A stretch of 64,000 nucleotides of DNA, taken from positions 1,612,001 through 1,676,000 of the forward strand of contig NC_026503.1 of the NCBI RefSeq assembly GCF_000182925.2, written 5' to 3'. This document shows, piece by piece, positions 1 through 11,864 of this stretch; within the stretch, counting starts at the first letter, position 1, and every line of letters starts with the position of its first letter. A model generated the notes under the pieces. That model did no database searches. It was not told the origin of the DNA and saw only the letters and a list, made by a program, of their open reading frames with translations. The translations under genes were made by a program, and so were the position numbers. Source of the stretch: Neurospora crassa OR74A. Lineage: Eukaryota > Ascomycota > Sordariomycetes > Sordariales > Sordariaceae.

Positions 1-1378
1 GATGGTAAAAGGTGGTAGCGGTGACTATCTACTTGGAGTAGGATTCAGGAGAGCGTCACTTAACTTCGAGTCACATCCTCCGGATGCGATAGCGATACCT
101 GGCGATGGTGAGGATGGATGGGTGAATGGGCAATTTGGGGTGGAGATTTTTTTTACAGGGCCGGGGAAGTGAGGGAGGTCAGCATGATGGTTGTGACGAT
201 GATCTATTGCAGCAGACGTTCTGTTATCATGTCCATCTCCTTTCCTTCTCCCAGGGCAATAGGGGTATCGTTGGTTCGAGACGACAAGTACTGCCAGCAG
301 TGTTAGGTTGAGGGGGCAAACTCATTCGCATGCAGCCTGATATGGAATGTTATAAGTCGTTGATGAATGTCCTCAACAAAACGGCGTGTTAGCCCTTCCT
401 TTTGGAGGAGGTTGCTACTCGATAGTGTGGGAGGAAGGACTGGGTTTTCCGCTGGTTTCTAAATACCTGATGATGAATGACTTGGGAAACTCAGGACGAG
501 CAGTAAGTGAGAAACATAAAAGGAAAAGGAAGATACATCCGATACAATGACTTAAAGTGAAAACTGGCGTAGGTAATTTTTGTGGAGGATGAACGAGACC
601 CATGACGTTTTCACTTTTCACTTTTTCGAGGAATACCAGACAATGCAGTCGGTCTTATCAACAACAAGCGTCCAGTCGTCCTACCGACAAAGTGTAGTAT
701 ACGTCCCGCAGTCTTATATATTCTACCGGTACACTACTGTAAATAGACAGAACGGAGTTAGGTGGATTTTACGACAACCTACCTACATCGTCCCCCTCTT
801 TCCTCCTGTCACCGTCTGAGATTCATATACCTACCACGCTGCACTTTTTCGACGTGCGGATATCCTGCAAAAACGAATAGAGAGAAGACGCGTAGCGTAT
901 GGGCATAGTGGGCCATCTATGAACATTAGTAGGTACTTATCAAACTTCAAATTTCAGATCTCAACTCCTCTGGTGTAAATCAAACAAAACAGGGAAATGG
1001 AAGTAAGAGGGAAAAAAAAAGATCATCACATGACGGTACTTGAATCATATCGATAGCTCTCTCAAGATGAATGAACTTTGCTCTTGTTCTCTAAAGGAAG
1101 ATAACTGCCCATCGTATAAATGGTACGAGGCCTACCAGCAGACTTTCCCATTTATTTATCCAAGACTCTACCCACAAGAATTACGTAGGACGGTTCCAGC
1201 GTCTACATAGTCCGCTACCTCGATCTCAACAAGTCATGACTACAACCTCCAACCTCCAACCTTCAGCTCTCTCGCGTCATCCCAGCCCAGCCCAGCCCTC
1301 GGCATGTGCATACTATGCAGCAGCATCATAACTTCCATCTGTTGTGATCATCAGTGTATTTGAAAACCAAGTAACATC

Positions 1379-1595
1379 ATGTTCTCCAAGGTGACTCTCG
1401 TCCTCCTTTTTGTTTTCTACCTAGGATCTGACTTGATTTGGACGACCTTATAGTCTAGTCGATGTACACAAGACTACAGTTACACACGGGCAACTTTCCC
1501 ATCAAATATTAATCTCGAACCATAAGGTATTCGACACTCCCTCCGGCTTTCCCTCAAAGAAAGACCAAGCTCATCACCACAAGAAACGTAAATAG
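1379..1595 (+). CDS. Possible 26-residue two-exon micropeptide (speculative)
   Basis: ATG TTC TCC AAG at 1379-1390 is followed by GTGACT, a possible donor. Joining it to position 1527, after ATAAG, keeps the frame open to TAG at 1593-1595. The product would start MFSKVFDTPSGFPSKK and end in a histidine- and lysine-rich tail. Read without splicing, the same ATG gives a 24-residue hydrophobic peptide that looks like a signal sequence. The donor is non-optimal and no CTAAC-type branch site lies before the acceptor. I do not recognise a family. This is a candidate only; either reading could be chance. Confidence 0.2.
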
Positions 1596-2311
1596 TAATT
1601 TTACAGTGTTCCGACGAATACGCCATGCTGAGTATGTGGTGTGTGTGTAAACGTTCCGAGGTGTACGTAGCTATTCATTTTCCTAGTATGGGCTTGAAGG
1701 CTGTCTGATCTTTTACCACTTACACCTACCTACCTAGCTACTTGGTGGTGTCGGGTGCTTTCTGCCATGTTTGCTACCCGAAAAGAGAATGCCGCATGAT
1801 TTATATTGGTAACACAAAAAGGATCCCTTTCCTCCTTTTTTCGTCCCGCCCTTCATTCCCTCGTGGCGATTATATTACCCTATGCCAGTTGGACAGTTGC
1901 CTTCCCTTCCCGCATCATGTCGTGCTACCCTTTTCGCTGTGGTTCCCCTTTTTTCGATACAACACAACTCACGTTTGCTTCAGTTGGTACTTGGTCAAAT
2001 TACGCCTCACTAACGATATGTGTAAGCTTTGTATCACCAGTGTCACGGTTATCAATAGATTATGAAATCGTATTTTGTTTTCAAGTTAATCGCGTTTCAA
2101 TATCGGTATTGGTATGGTATAGACAGACAAGACAAATCCAACCGTTGCGTTGCCCATAGGAAACCGGGACCGCCATTGCTCCCCTCTCCCACGCCGCCTG
2201 CAAAAACAAAGATAACACATCACGCGAATAAGCTTTCTTGGAAAAAACAGAAGAAGTAGAGTAAAAAAAAGGAAAAGAGACCTCGCTTGTCTTGGTATAT
2301 CGTTTGCTGCA

Positions 2312-2324
2312 CGCGCGCGCGCGC
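2312..2324. repeat. CG dinucleotide microsatellite
   Basis: A run of about six CG units in non-coding DNA downstream of gna-1. No function is visible. Confidence 0.8.
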
Positions 2325-3052
2325 CGCAACGTTTCCCGCCCTCTGTTTTTCTTTGCCCTCTTACAGCCACAGAGGGGAGAATAGCGGAACGAAACGGGCG
2401 TCGCTCATCTCTTCGTCCGTCGTGGTTTTGGTAACCCCTGCTCTTTCTTCGCCTTTCCCTTCTCTACCTTCCCTCCAATCGGTAGCGACCTATTTGTTTC
2501 CAGCATCCTCTCCCCAGAACCCATGGGCTTGGATCCCATTACTTTCTCCCACACCACTCATGGAAAAACACCCGAGTAAGATTGAGAAAAGCACGCACGC
2601 CAAAATCATCCATTTCTTTTGTTGAGAGGGGCTTTTGCTTCCCGTAGCAGCCGCGGTGTCCCTGAGGAGAAAGAGCAAGGTGAAAAGCGCCCGGATCAGA
2701 GGGGATAGAAAAGATGATAGAAAAAAAAGAAATCGTACAGAACACCGATAGAGAGCAAAGACTCCAAGGTCGATGGGGAATCATGATTAAACAAAATAGT
2801 TAGCCCCCCTCTTGATGATGCTTCTCAAATGCAATTTCTCCAGGGACGCCCCGAGGTGTATGTAGAGCTCATATCCACTCGAAAGCCCACGCCACCTCCA
2901 CTAGATCATAATCTGGAGGCAGAAACTGTGGGCATGGAGCCAGCGGCAGCGACTGGGCGGCAATACTCGAAGTTCTGATCGGTATCAACCGCTTGTCCGG
3001 ACCTCACAGCCCCATTAACTGATGAAAAAATTAGAAAGATTGCGTTCAGTGC

Positions 3053-4329
3053 TCAAATCAAACCGCAGAGACGCAGGTTCTCCTGGATAATGATATCTGT
3101 TTTGGTCTGTTAGCTTCTTGTCCACGCAAAATTTCGAAGTAGACAAATAACATACCATTGACCGCAGCCATGACGAAACGAATTTGTGTGGTATCCGTCG
3201 CGCATGTGAAATGCGTGTAAATCTGCTTGGTCTCGTGCTGGTTCAAACTGACGAAGCGGTTGAGAATGTAGTCGCAAGCGGCAGCGTAGTCATCACCACC
3301 CTCGTAATCGGGGAAGTAGTTCTTCATCGGGCTGACCGGCAACTTCTCCTTAAACCTATCGATCTTGTTGAGGAAAAGAATGATGGATGTCTTGATGAAC
3401 CACCTGGAGTTGCAGATGGAATCGAACAGAGTAAGGGCCTCCTGCATACGGTTGACGGTTTCATCTTCGAAAAGCAACTGATCGTACTCGGAAATGGCGA
3501 CCAAGAAAAGAATGGTGGTGACGTTCTCGAAGCAGTGGATCCACTTCTTACGTTCGCTACGCTGGCCACCGACATCGAACATACGGTACGTAAGATCGCC
3601 AATAATGAAGGTCGTTTCCGTAATACCGGTTGTCTTGACACGTGATCGCAGAACGTCCTGGTCGTTGGGCATATAGTCGGGCGCGGCGATACGAGCGATG
3701 TTATCGAAGTAGCTGTGACAGCATGTTAGCGGTTGGAGACCAGAGCCTCCCTCATCATGCGGAGACTTACTATCTTGCCGAGTCGTTCAATTGGTATTCC
3801 CTTGACCTCTTAAAGCAGCTCTGGACGCCAGCGTCCCTCCAGAGGGCCTCGATAGCATTGCCAACCTCAGGAGGCAGCACGTCACCTTCTATTTGAGCGG
3901 GCTGCATGAAGATGGTCTGGACATGGTACTCGACGCGCTGATCGGCGAGTGGCAACTCTAGGGACTCCATGGCCTCGAGAATGACACGCATGGACTGCAC
4001 AGTGTTGCTGAAGATGATTTCCTTGAACGACTCGCGCTCGTCGCGCGAGTAACCTCCTTCGTGGATAAGCTTCATCTGCTTCAAGATGGTCGACTTTCCG
4101 GATTCACCAGCACCTGCAACATATTGTCAGCTTCTGTGAAATTTCATTGGTGACCCAAGGGTCCGGACCAGGGCCGCGCCAGCAATTGGCTTGTCGGGGG
4201 GCATGACATACCCAGAAGAAGCATCTTGATCTCATTGCGTTGTTGCATGCGATCCCTCTTGAGCTGGTTCTCAATCTCCTCGTTCCGGGCCTTGCCCTCC
4301 TTCTCCTCTGTACTCATTCCGCAACCCAT
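3053..4329 (-). CDS. gna-1: Heterotrimeric G protein alpha subunit, Gi-like (GNA-1)
   Basis: This is the GTP-binding alpha subunit that relays receptor signals at the plasma membrane; fungal members control cAMP levels, growth, mating and stress. Four exons are read on the minus strand: 4212-4329, 3771-4113, 3156-3712 and 3053-3096. The introns are 98, 58 and 59 nt with CTGAC or CTAAC branch sites. The sum is 353 residues, the usual family length. Visible motifs are the N-terminal MGCGMS (myristoylated Gly2, palmitoylated Cys3), the P-loop GAGESGKST split by intron 1, switch I RVKTTG, DVGGQ with the catalytic glutamine, the guanine-specificity NKID, and TCAT. The C-terminus CGLI has the cysteine four from the end that is ADP-ribosylated in Gi proteins. 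The last exon is only 44 nt and is easily missed. The start is the only ATG giving the MGCG lipidation signal. The sequence matches what I remember of Neurospora GNA-1. Confidence 0.97.
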
Positions 4330-7300
4330 TTTGGCGACTTGTTGTAGCTCGTAGCAATGATAGAGAGTGTCTGTTTCGTTATTCGGGGATTATTATCGAC
4401 GGTCTGGTGACGAGTTTGAGGTTAGTATCAGAGCGATGATAATTGAGACGAACTGGGACGTCGACAGGCGATTTGTATTTGTAAGTGTTAGGGGGGGCGA
4501 GAACCCCCTGGTCTCTGGGGGGACGGGAGGCAGTCCAGTTGGAGTCTCCGCTGCGAAAAATAGCGGGTGCCCTTCCAGAAACGAGCTAGAACCACCACCC
4601 CCGAAAAGCCTCGGAGTCGCTGTCATTGCGCCCATTGAAACCGCAAACAAATGTCGGATCGAGGCTCGATGGTCGATGCAGTTTCGAAGGTGTCGATTGT
4701 TGGGCATGGCAGCGCTCGGTGAGGTGCGATTGATGGGCAGCAAACAGGACAGACAGCCTTTGAGGGCAGCACGACGAGGCCAGAGGATAATGGGATGCAA
4801 AGGCGTTCGTTCTCTTGCGGTGGACTGGACTGAATGAAGTGCTTATGTTGCGAACCTACTCACTTTTTTTTTTCCGGCAGTATACCACGCAATTGCAATT
4901 AGGCCTTCAATCAACCGCACTTGATTGGAAGGGGAGCGTCGGATCGGTTGGTGCGAAAGGGAGAGACGGGTGCAGCTCGATAATTAGAAAGTCGTCAAGA
5001 CCATACGATAGGTAGGTGATTGTCGCGAGGTAGGCGGCCAAGAGTAGAGTTGCTGCTGGACTCTCTCAGCAATTCGCGGTTTGCGGGAGGAAGGTTGTCG
5101 AGCCGGAAAACGGAAAACGAAAGGAAGGGAAAGATTGGGGAATTGGTGGAGGAATGGGAGGTTGGCTTTGTCGGTGTTAATGTGAGTGAAATGGAATGGT
5201 GCGCACTCTCACACCAGACCCAAACCAGGCGACCAGGCACACTCCAGCACTGATGCGTAGGTGCTGACTGCGTAGTGCGTACAGGCATCGGGCAGGCGCA
5301 CAGTACAGGCACTACGCTAGACGGCACTCCGATTTCCAGTCCCAGTTCCATCAGTGAATTTCGGGGGCAGCGACCCAGCAGAGACCCACCGCGCACTCTC
5401 CAAGGTGAGATGGGCTCCAGCCGCGATGGCACTCTGGCTAATCAGAGGCGGTCGTTGCGTGCATGCAAGTGGGCCAATGCAACAGACCCTGGGCTGCCGG
5501 TCTTGGGAGTTGGGACGATGGACTCCTCCTCCTCGTTTGGATGCCGACCTGTACGACCATCATTGACCCTTTTCGTCCTATTTGAACCTCTTTTTTTGAT
5601 AACACGGCTTTGCCCTTTGAGGTTGCTTTGCGACTGGCTGCCTTGCCCTGTGCCTGGCTTCCTAGTTCCAAACATTGTGAGTGGATGCTACTCTAGGCTG
5701 CTGTTCATGTTCATGCACCGCGTCGACGGTGGAAAGAGCGTAACATCGCCCACCCCCTTCGAGACCCTCTCTATCCATTTTGATCCATCGCCCACCCGAC
5801 GTGTGCCCCTGGCCTGGCCTCCAGTGGCATCCGTACCTGGCATGACATGGAATGGAACAAAAACGGCGGACACCACTGGCCACCATCATCACCCTTTGCA
5901 TTTCGACAATCGCCCTTTTCTGCTCCAGTTCCTCGCTCCAGTCCGGCCCATCCCATGCGATCACCAAGGGGATGGCCACATGGCGGTGGGCGAATTTTAC
6001 CCCAAGACTGCCCATCCTGACCGTTTGAAATTTGGCCAGCCGATAACAGCCATTGTCGGTCGAATGAAAAAAAGCGTTTCCAGTTTTCATGTTTCTTGGT
6101 TCTCCTGACTTAGCTCAAAGAGTGGATCTCTGGGCAAAGGCTAGTCGGCATCCCAACGCGGCCATGTTTTTGCGCTGGAGCCGTGTCGAGCCCCGTTTCG
6201 TCCGTACCTCCGGGTCAGGAACAGAAGAAGAAGAAGAAGCAATGTACTGCGTAGTGTAGTGCCTACCTCGCTAACATCTCCATATTCCGTACACACACTA
6301 CCGACTTCGTACACACAACACTACTACATGCGCTACGAATGCGCAGTCACTGCGATTAATGGCTTCTGTCAACACGAGACCGATTGAGTGATTGCAAAAA
6401 CAAGATGTTGGAAACCCACTGAACTGTCCCGGGCCAGAATTAGCAACAGCGTATCAGCAAAGGTACGGGAAAGACCATGAGAATCTCTACAATTGATATG
6501 GTATCACGCCGCTGAGCACATCACGTCGTGCACGGATTTTGTGTATGTGCGATACGGTTCAGCGATTGGGAAACGAGGCTTATGAGGATAATCCCCTTCT
6601 CATTCCATCTGTCTGCCATGTCACTGAACCCTGATCTGTCGAATTCGAGGTTGGAGAGTCGTAATTTGCACCTGGTCCATTGGACAGGCTCCGGTTAGAA
6701 CACGATCTGGCACGGATACGGCACCGATCCGACCACAGCACGGCAGGGCTCCGTGACACTCGCGAAGCCATGCCCGATACCCCTGACCGACCCTGAACCG
6801 ATCAACATCAGTCATCAAACAGCGGCAGGCTTGCGCCGGTGCTTCGGATCCGGGTCTACCACCGGTGCTGATGTGTCCGGTATGATGCGGCACGGGCAGC
6901 TGTGCGATATCGATACATTATATGTGTGACAGTTTCGACAGTGCCAGTGACAGGTCTGTCTGTAGACGAAGTGTATATGTACACAGATCAGCCCTGCACT
7001 AGCAGAGTAGGCCCAAACAGTACATAGGAGAACTAACGGACCGCAGAAGCGGCGACGACGACGACGACGACGTCTCGGAGAGCCTCTTCGACGCCTCTTC
7101 TTAGGATATTGGGGCTCCGGAAATCCCCAACAACCTCAAGCTCGTTTCGACTAGTCATAAGGCCGTCAACCGTGAACAAAGATTCGACGCCTGCTATAGG
7201 CCCCTGGACGAGGGTTAGACAGATTCTTGGATTTCCATGCGTGCATATGCATCTAATAAAGTGCGACTTTGAAACCACCACCAGATTAGCCGGGATTGAC

Positions 7301-7482
7301 GATCCATGCGGCACAAAGGAGACTTGTATCAGACACACGTCAGCCTTTGGTTCTATAAGGTAAGAGCATATCATGTATGCTTTGGCTGTCGTTAAATCTG
7401 ATAGGACAGACAGGTATTCAGACTGCAACGATGCCGATGCTTGAATTGAAGGATTTCGAAATGTTTGCTTGATGGCCAACAT

Positions 7483-7514
7483 CACACACACACACACACA
7501 CTCTCTCTCTCTCT
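7483..7514. repeat. Compound (CA)9(CT)7 microsatellite
   Basis: CA repeats run directly into CT repeats within the gna-1/GST kappa intergenic region. A simple-sequence tract; no function is visible. Confidence 0.9.
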
Positions 7515-10343
7515 TTTCATCCCTCCCTTCCTTCCTCCCGCTGGCCGCAGTATTGTTTGCTCATCTAGGACATCGCAGGAACAACCACGATCACTCACAA
7601 CGGAGCCCCCAACCCCACACGAACTGGAAGGACCTACGGGAATGAATGGAACTGAAAGCACGAAATGGACGGGTTGGAACTAAATCCGAACTGAGAGATT
7701 CCTTCTCCACAGAGCATTGACCATGCCGATGCGCCATGTCCCACTCCCACCTACCTCCACCCCTGTAGGGCCCGTTTTTCGACACCCCCGCCTCATGTGA
7801 TCAGCAGGAACCGATGGTCTTTTTTTTTCTTCAAACAAGATCCACGCTCATGAATTTTGGTGGATGTTTGAAACATCCTATTGTGATATTTTGGACAGTC
7901 ACGAGAGATCATCACCCAAAAAAAGAGAAGTGACGGGAAGACGTCTAAATAAGTTTATATCACTTTCCGAAAGGACAGCCGGGCATGCCATTGTCAACAA
8001 GACAACGGTCCGAACCTACGACGAACGGCACAGAACAAAAACCCGGCAAGTTTAAAGAAACCCTAAAACACCAACGTACGATTAATCCGGCAACGCCTTC
8101 TGTTTAGTTAGCGCGGCAAACTCCGTATTTCAATCACAACAAAACTGCCGGGCTACAAAGGACAATCGCGGCGGGCGAATTGAATTGAAAGAAAAACGAG
8201 AGCAGCAGCTACCATCCCCACGCGGCAGCGGCCGAAAGCAACAGTCATCATCCCGGCATGGTTCAGTTTGATCTTTTCTTCGGGTTCAATCATTGTTGGT
8301 TTGGGGTTGTCGCCAATCCCGCAATTTTCTCATCTCCGCCCAACTGGCCGGGTATCCTCTTCACGCTGTCTCGATTCCTTTCTTCGCTGAAACTACGCCG
8401 GTCAATATGGCACAAAACTGGAGTCTTTTCCTTTTTGAAGCTTTATTTACAAACTGAGAGATTTGATATTTCTCCTTATTCATGCCGTCGGTAGGGGGGG
8501 GTTTACGCGAGGCTGCAACGGTGCCTCTTTAGTGGCCAGTGGTAGTGTGCATGGTATGTAGAGAGCTTGTCTCTTCGCAGACTTTTGGCCCGAAATTGTC
8601 TGCAATTTGAGAAATGAGCAGACCAAACTCTTTTCTGGCTAGGGGCTGACTCCATGTAAGCGCGGCTATTGGCTGGGGCTTGTACTCCACTGTCGCAATA
8701 ATGCTAGCGTTATGTTCATGTCAGGCACCGTGCTGCACAGGATCGCGACATGCATCGCTAGCACGGCAACACTTTTGGTTGAAGCTGGTGGGGGCGAGAT
8801 CATGACTTTTCTTGGCTCTCCTTCCCGTTCCGTTGTTGGCGGTGGTCGATGGTGTCATCGCCAGGCGTGTGGTTTCTCTAGCCTGGAGCGCTGGGGTCTT
8901 TTTGCTTTGCTCCGTCTTTTCAGGCAGTGTCTTCAGTGGGAGATGCGCTACACTGCACTACACTACAACCTGGAAGGATAACTTAAGCCAGACCACCTCC
9001 CTTACTCCGCTGGGCTAAAAACTCGGTCCTTTTTCGTTGCTTCGAACTGGAACTCAAGAAGCCACCCAATCTTTGCTTGCACATCATTTTGGGTTTCCCA
9101 TAATGCTACGAATGCTTCGTTTCCCCCATATGCCACGTTTTTTTTTATTTTATTTTTTCGTGGTTTACCCTTCGTCACGCAGCCCCTTCATCACTTTTCA
9201 ATGTCCCGCCATCATCCTCGCCCTTGCGGGCCGCAAGTGCAAGATTTGAGATTTCGCTTGTTCTTTTTTCGGGAGCGGTTTCAGATCATGACATGGCATG
9301 GCTCATGGAGTGGTATGGCGAATTCAGAAGTCTGAGACTCAAAAAGACGAAACCCAAAAAGAAGCCGGGTTGTCATGGAATTTCAGCGATTTCATGGATG
9401 TGTTCCTTGTCGTACAGTATTGACCCTCCCCCGGTTCTGGCTTTCGGGGTGAACGCCCACCCCGAATGACTTTGCGTTCGGTTTCTGTTACAGCGTCAGT
9501 ATTAGATATCCTGGCACACTGTTAAACCACCGCTTCAAGTTCCAAGAGATGTGCCGCGATATCGCAGACAAGATGGAGGAGCGGAAGCAAGGACAAACGG
9601 CGAAACGTCTGCACACCCGCTCGTCGTGTATGTATATGCATACCCGCTGCGACGGCAGCTTGGGGTATGTTTGAAAACAACTCTACGTATAAGCTCTTAC
9701 AAGCAAGTGCCCTACCATCAACATCAAGGGCAACCGACCTTTCATCTCATAACAGATACGAAACACGCTCTAAAAAGAGAGATCGAATGGTTCGAAATGA
9801 AACAACATGGGCAAAACGAAATACGCATCTCTTTATCGTGTCATAGGTATTCAAGATCGCGCACCAGCTCCTGGCAAACCCCAACCCATTCATTCATCAT
9901 CCTCAACAATCAATCGTTTCGGCCTCCCACATGCCACCCATCGCGAAGGGGAAACCGAACCCAAGCGAAAGTTCGCCTAACTCTGGAAAACGAGATATTC
10001 TAGAAGCCGGTTTCGAAGAAGAAGAAGAACAAGAGCGCAACTAAATCTTGAGAGAGATATGATATGATACGGGCATACGGGATCCCACGTCTGCCCACAT
10101 ACATCCGGGCCACGGGCCACGAAGCAACCACGGCAACCACGGCTGTAACGTTGGGCAAAATTGATAATTGACAAGAAGTCCAGTTGCTAGTGTTCCAATC
10201 GAATTTGCAAACTCATAAGGCACGGACGTTGGATTAATTAGGACCGTACGTTGGTGCAAGTGCCCTGGCAAGCGTAGTATGGTGTGCACAGTACACTACC
10301 CTACAGCCAAGGTGCCATTTTATTTTCTTTTTTGATCTCTCTC

Positions 10344-10361
10344 TTTTTTTTTTTTTTTTTT
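10344..10361. repeat. Poly(T) run of 18
   Basis: A homopolymer in intergenic DNA, preceded by a CT-rich stretch. Useful mainly as a landmark, since its length is prone to sequencing error. Confidence 0.85.
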
Positions 10362-11864
10362 GTTGCTTTTTCAGGGGCTTTCCGTAACGGGCAGAAATTT
10401 TCCGAGAACAGCAGGAGGAAGTTCGGCACGGCCGAGTGGCCAATAATCCCTATCGATCGGTTGCCCGGCTGCCCGGCTTTTTTTTTTGGTCTGTCGCTTG
10501 TGAAAAGCAAAAATACCAAAAAAAGGAAGGTCGGGAATTTGGAAGCGAAGCGAGCGGACATTGGAGCCTCACCTCTACACATCCTCATTCATTCGGTTTC
10601 ATTTACACTACTGCCTCTTTGTAGGCTATCCCCAGATTACACTATTCCATGGACTGTGGGACTTGTGACTTTCGTTTTTTTCTCCTCAGAATAGTATACC
10701 TTACCACGTTTTTACTGGGAAGGTCGTCGCGGAGATATGTAGGTAATATGAACGATGATGATATGATGCTGATGAAGGCTCGCGTATTTTGGGTTTCGGA
10801 TTTAATGATGGTGGGTTTGGGCATTACATCATAACTGGGAGATTGGTGAGTTTCGGATATAAAGGTGGACGGCGTGCCCAGTCTGATGTTTCCGTTCACC
10901 TGGCTGAGCTAGTCTTGTTGTGTTGTGTGAGTTGGTGGTCGCCCACGTTCAACTACACACTACATATCACGATGATCTCTGACGGAGATCGAAGATGACT
11001 GACTACCCAGCGAAAGAAGCAGTCTTCTTCTGTTCCATTCACTGATGCATCAGCTACTTACTTTGAACCATATTCTCCCCTCTAGAAACACAAGCCCCTA
11101 CAAAAGCCATCGCTTGATCCCCCCAGGTACCGTCAAGCGCCCGTAGTGATATCGCACAAGAGCCTCCATTTACTGAGATAACACCCGGCCGAAGGACTTC
11201 CTTCATTCGTAAACATCCGAGGTGAAGAACAAAAGATAGCAGAACAATACGCACGATAAGTCCGCAGAAAAAGTAAATCCTCAGAAGTAAAAATTAAGCA
11301 AATACATAACCAGCATCAACACCGGGCTCGTAGCTGAAGAGATTGGAGGCTGGAGCTCACAGCGCGGTATCATCGGCTACCGGTGAGCCGGTGTTGCTGA
11401 AAGCTGCAGCAGGTTCACTAATCACTAAAGACGTTGTTTCATTGTTCATCGCTTGCCATGCTCGAGCCATTCATGCAACGCTGCAAGCCGTCCGTAGCTG
11501 AGCTAGTAACAGCTCGCTTGTGAGAGGAAGCTGTGATGTGGTTGGCCAGACACCCACCCCTCAACGGGCCTGAACCGAACCGAGGTTGAATGAACGACAC
11601 CATTCAGTGACACCATAACATCACAAGTCAGTCAGTCACATTGGATATGATATGTTCACTAATCAGTAATTCCTTCATTTAGAGAGCGCCGACATTGAAG
11701 TACTTATAGCTTGCTTCACGATATCGAAATATTGGAACCTTTGGTGGCATCTATTGCGACTGCATGAGACGAACGGGCAAGGCCAGGCGAAACCAGAGAA
11801 GACGAGATCAGAGAAGAAAGGCTGTGGTTGTACCTAGGGAGGTAGAAAACGGAAGACAGCAACA

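Larger units (their letters stand above)
1..3052. other. Intergenic region downstream of gna-1
   Basis: No convincing gene was found. Open frames here are short, overlap on both strands and show no family resemblance. The stretch holds homopolymer and CG/CT-rich patches, a CG dinucleotide run at 2312-2324, and a possible spliced micropeptide at 1379-1595 that is listed separately. The last few hundred bases are probably the 3' untranslated region of gna-1. Confidence 0.6.
4330..11864. other. 7.5-kb gene-free region between divergent gna-1 and the GST kappa gene
   Basis: This region separates the starts of gna-1 (-) and the kappa transferase (+). Its longest open frame (5275-6108, +) is low-complexity and overlapped by antisense frames, so I do not call it. 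The first part is probably leader and promoter of gna-1. Visible landmarks are a GAA run near 6226-6238, a CA/CT compound microsatellite at 7483-7514, a T18 run at 10344-10361, and TACACTAC-type 8-mers at 6251, 8959, 10292 and 10604. No RNA gene was recognised. Confidence 0.55.

Noticed and set aside
5275-6108. 277-codon plus-strand open frame upstream of gna-1
   Set aside because: Composition is irregular, antisense frames of similar length overlap it, no domain is recognisable, and it lies where the gna-1 promoter and leader should be.
7033-7497. 154-codon minus-strand frame with a valine run
   Set aside because: It includes a GAC/GTC trinucleotide run and the CA microsatellite edge, resembles no family and has no supporting exon signals.
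9551-10003. 150-codon plus-strand frame
   Set aside because: Ordinary length for chance in this DNA, no domain, no splice partner and no neighbouring coding signal.
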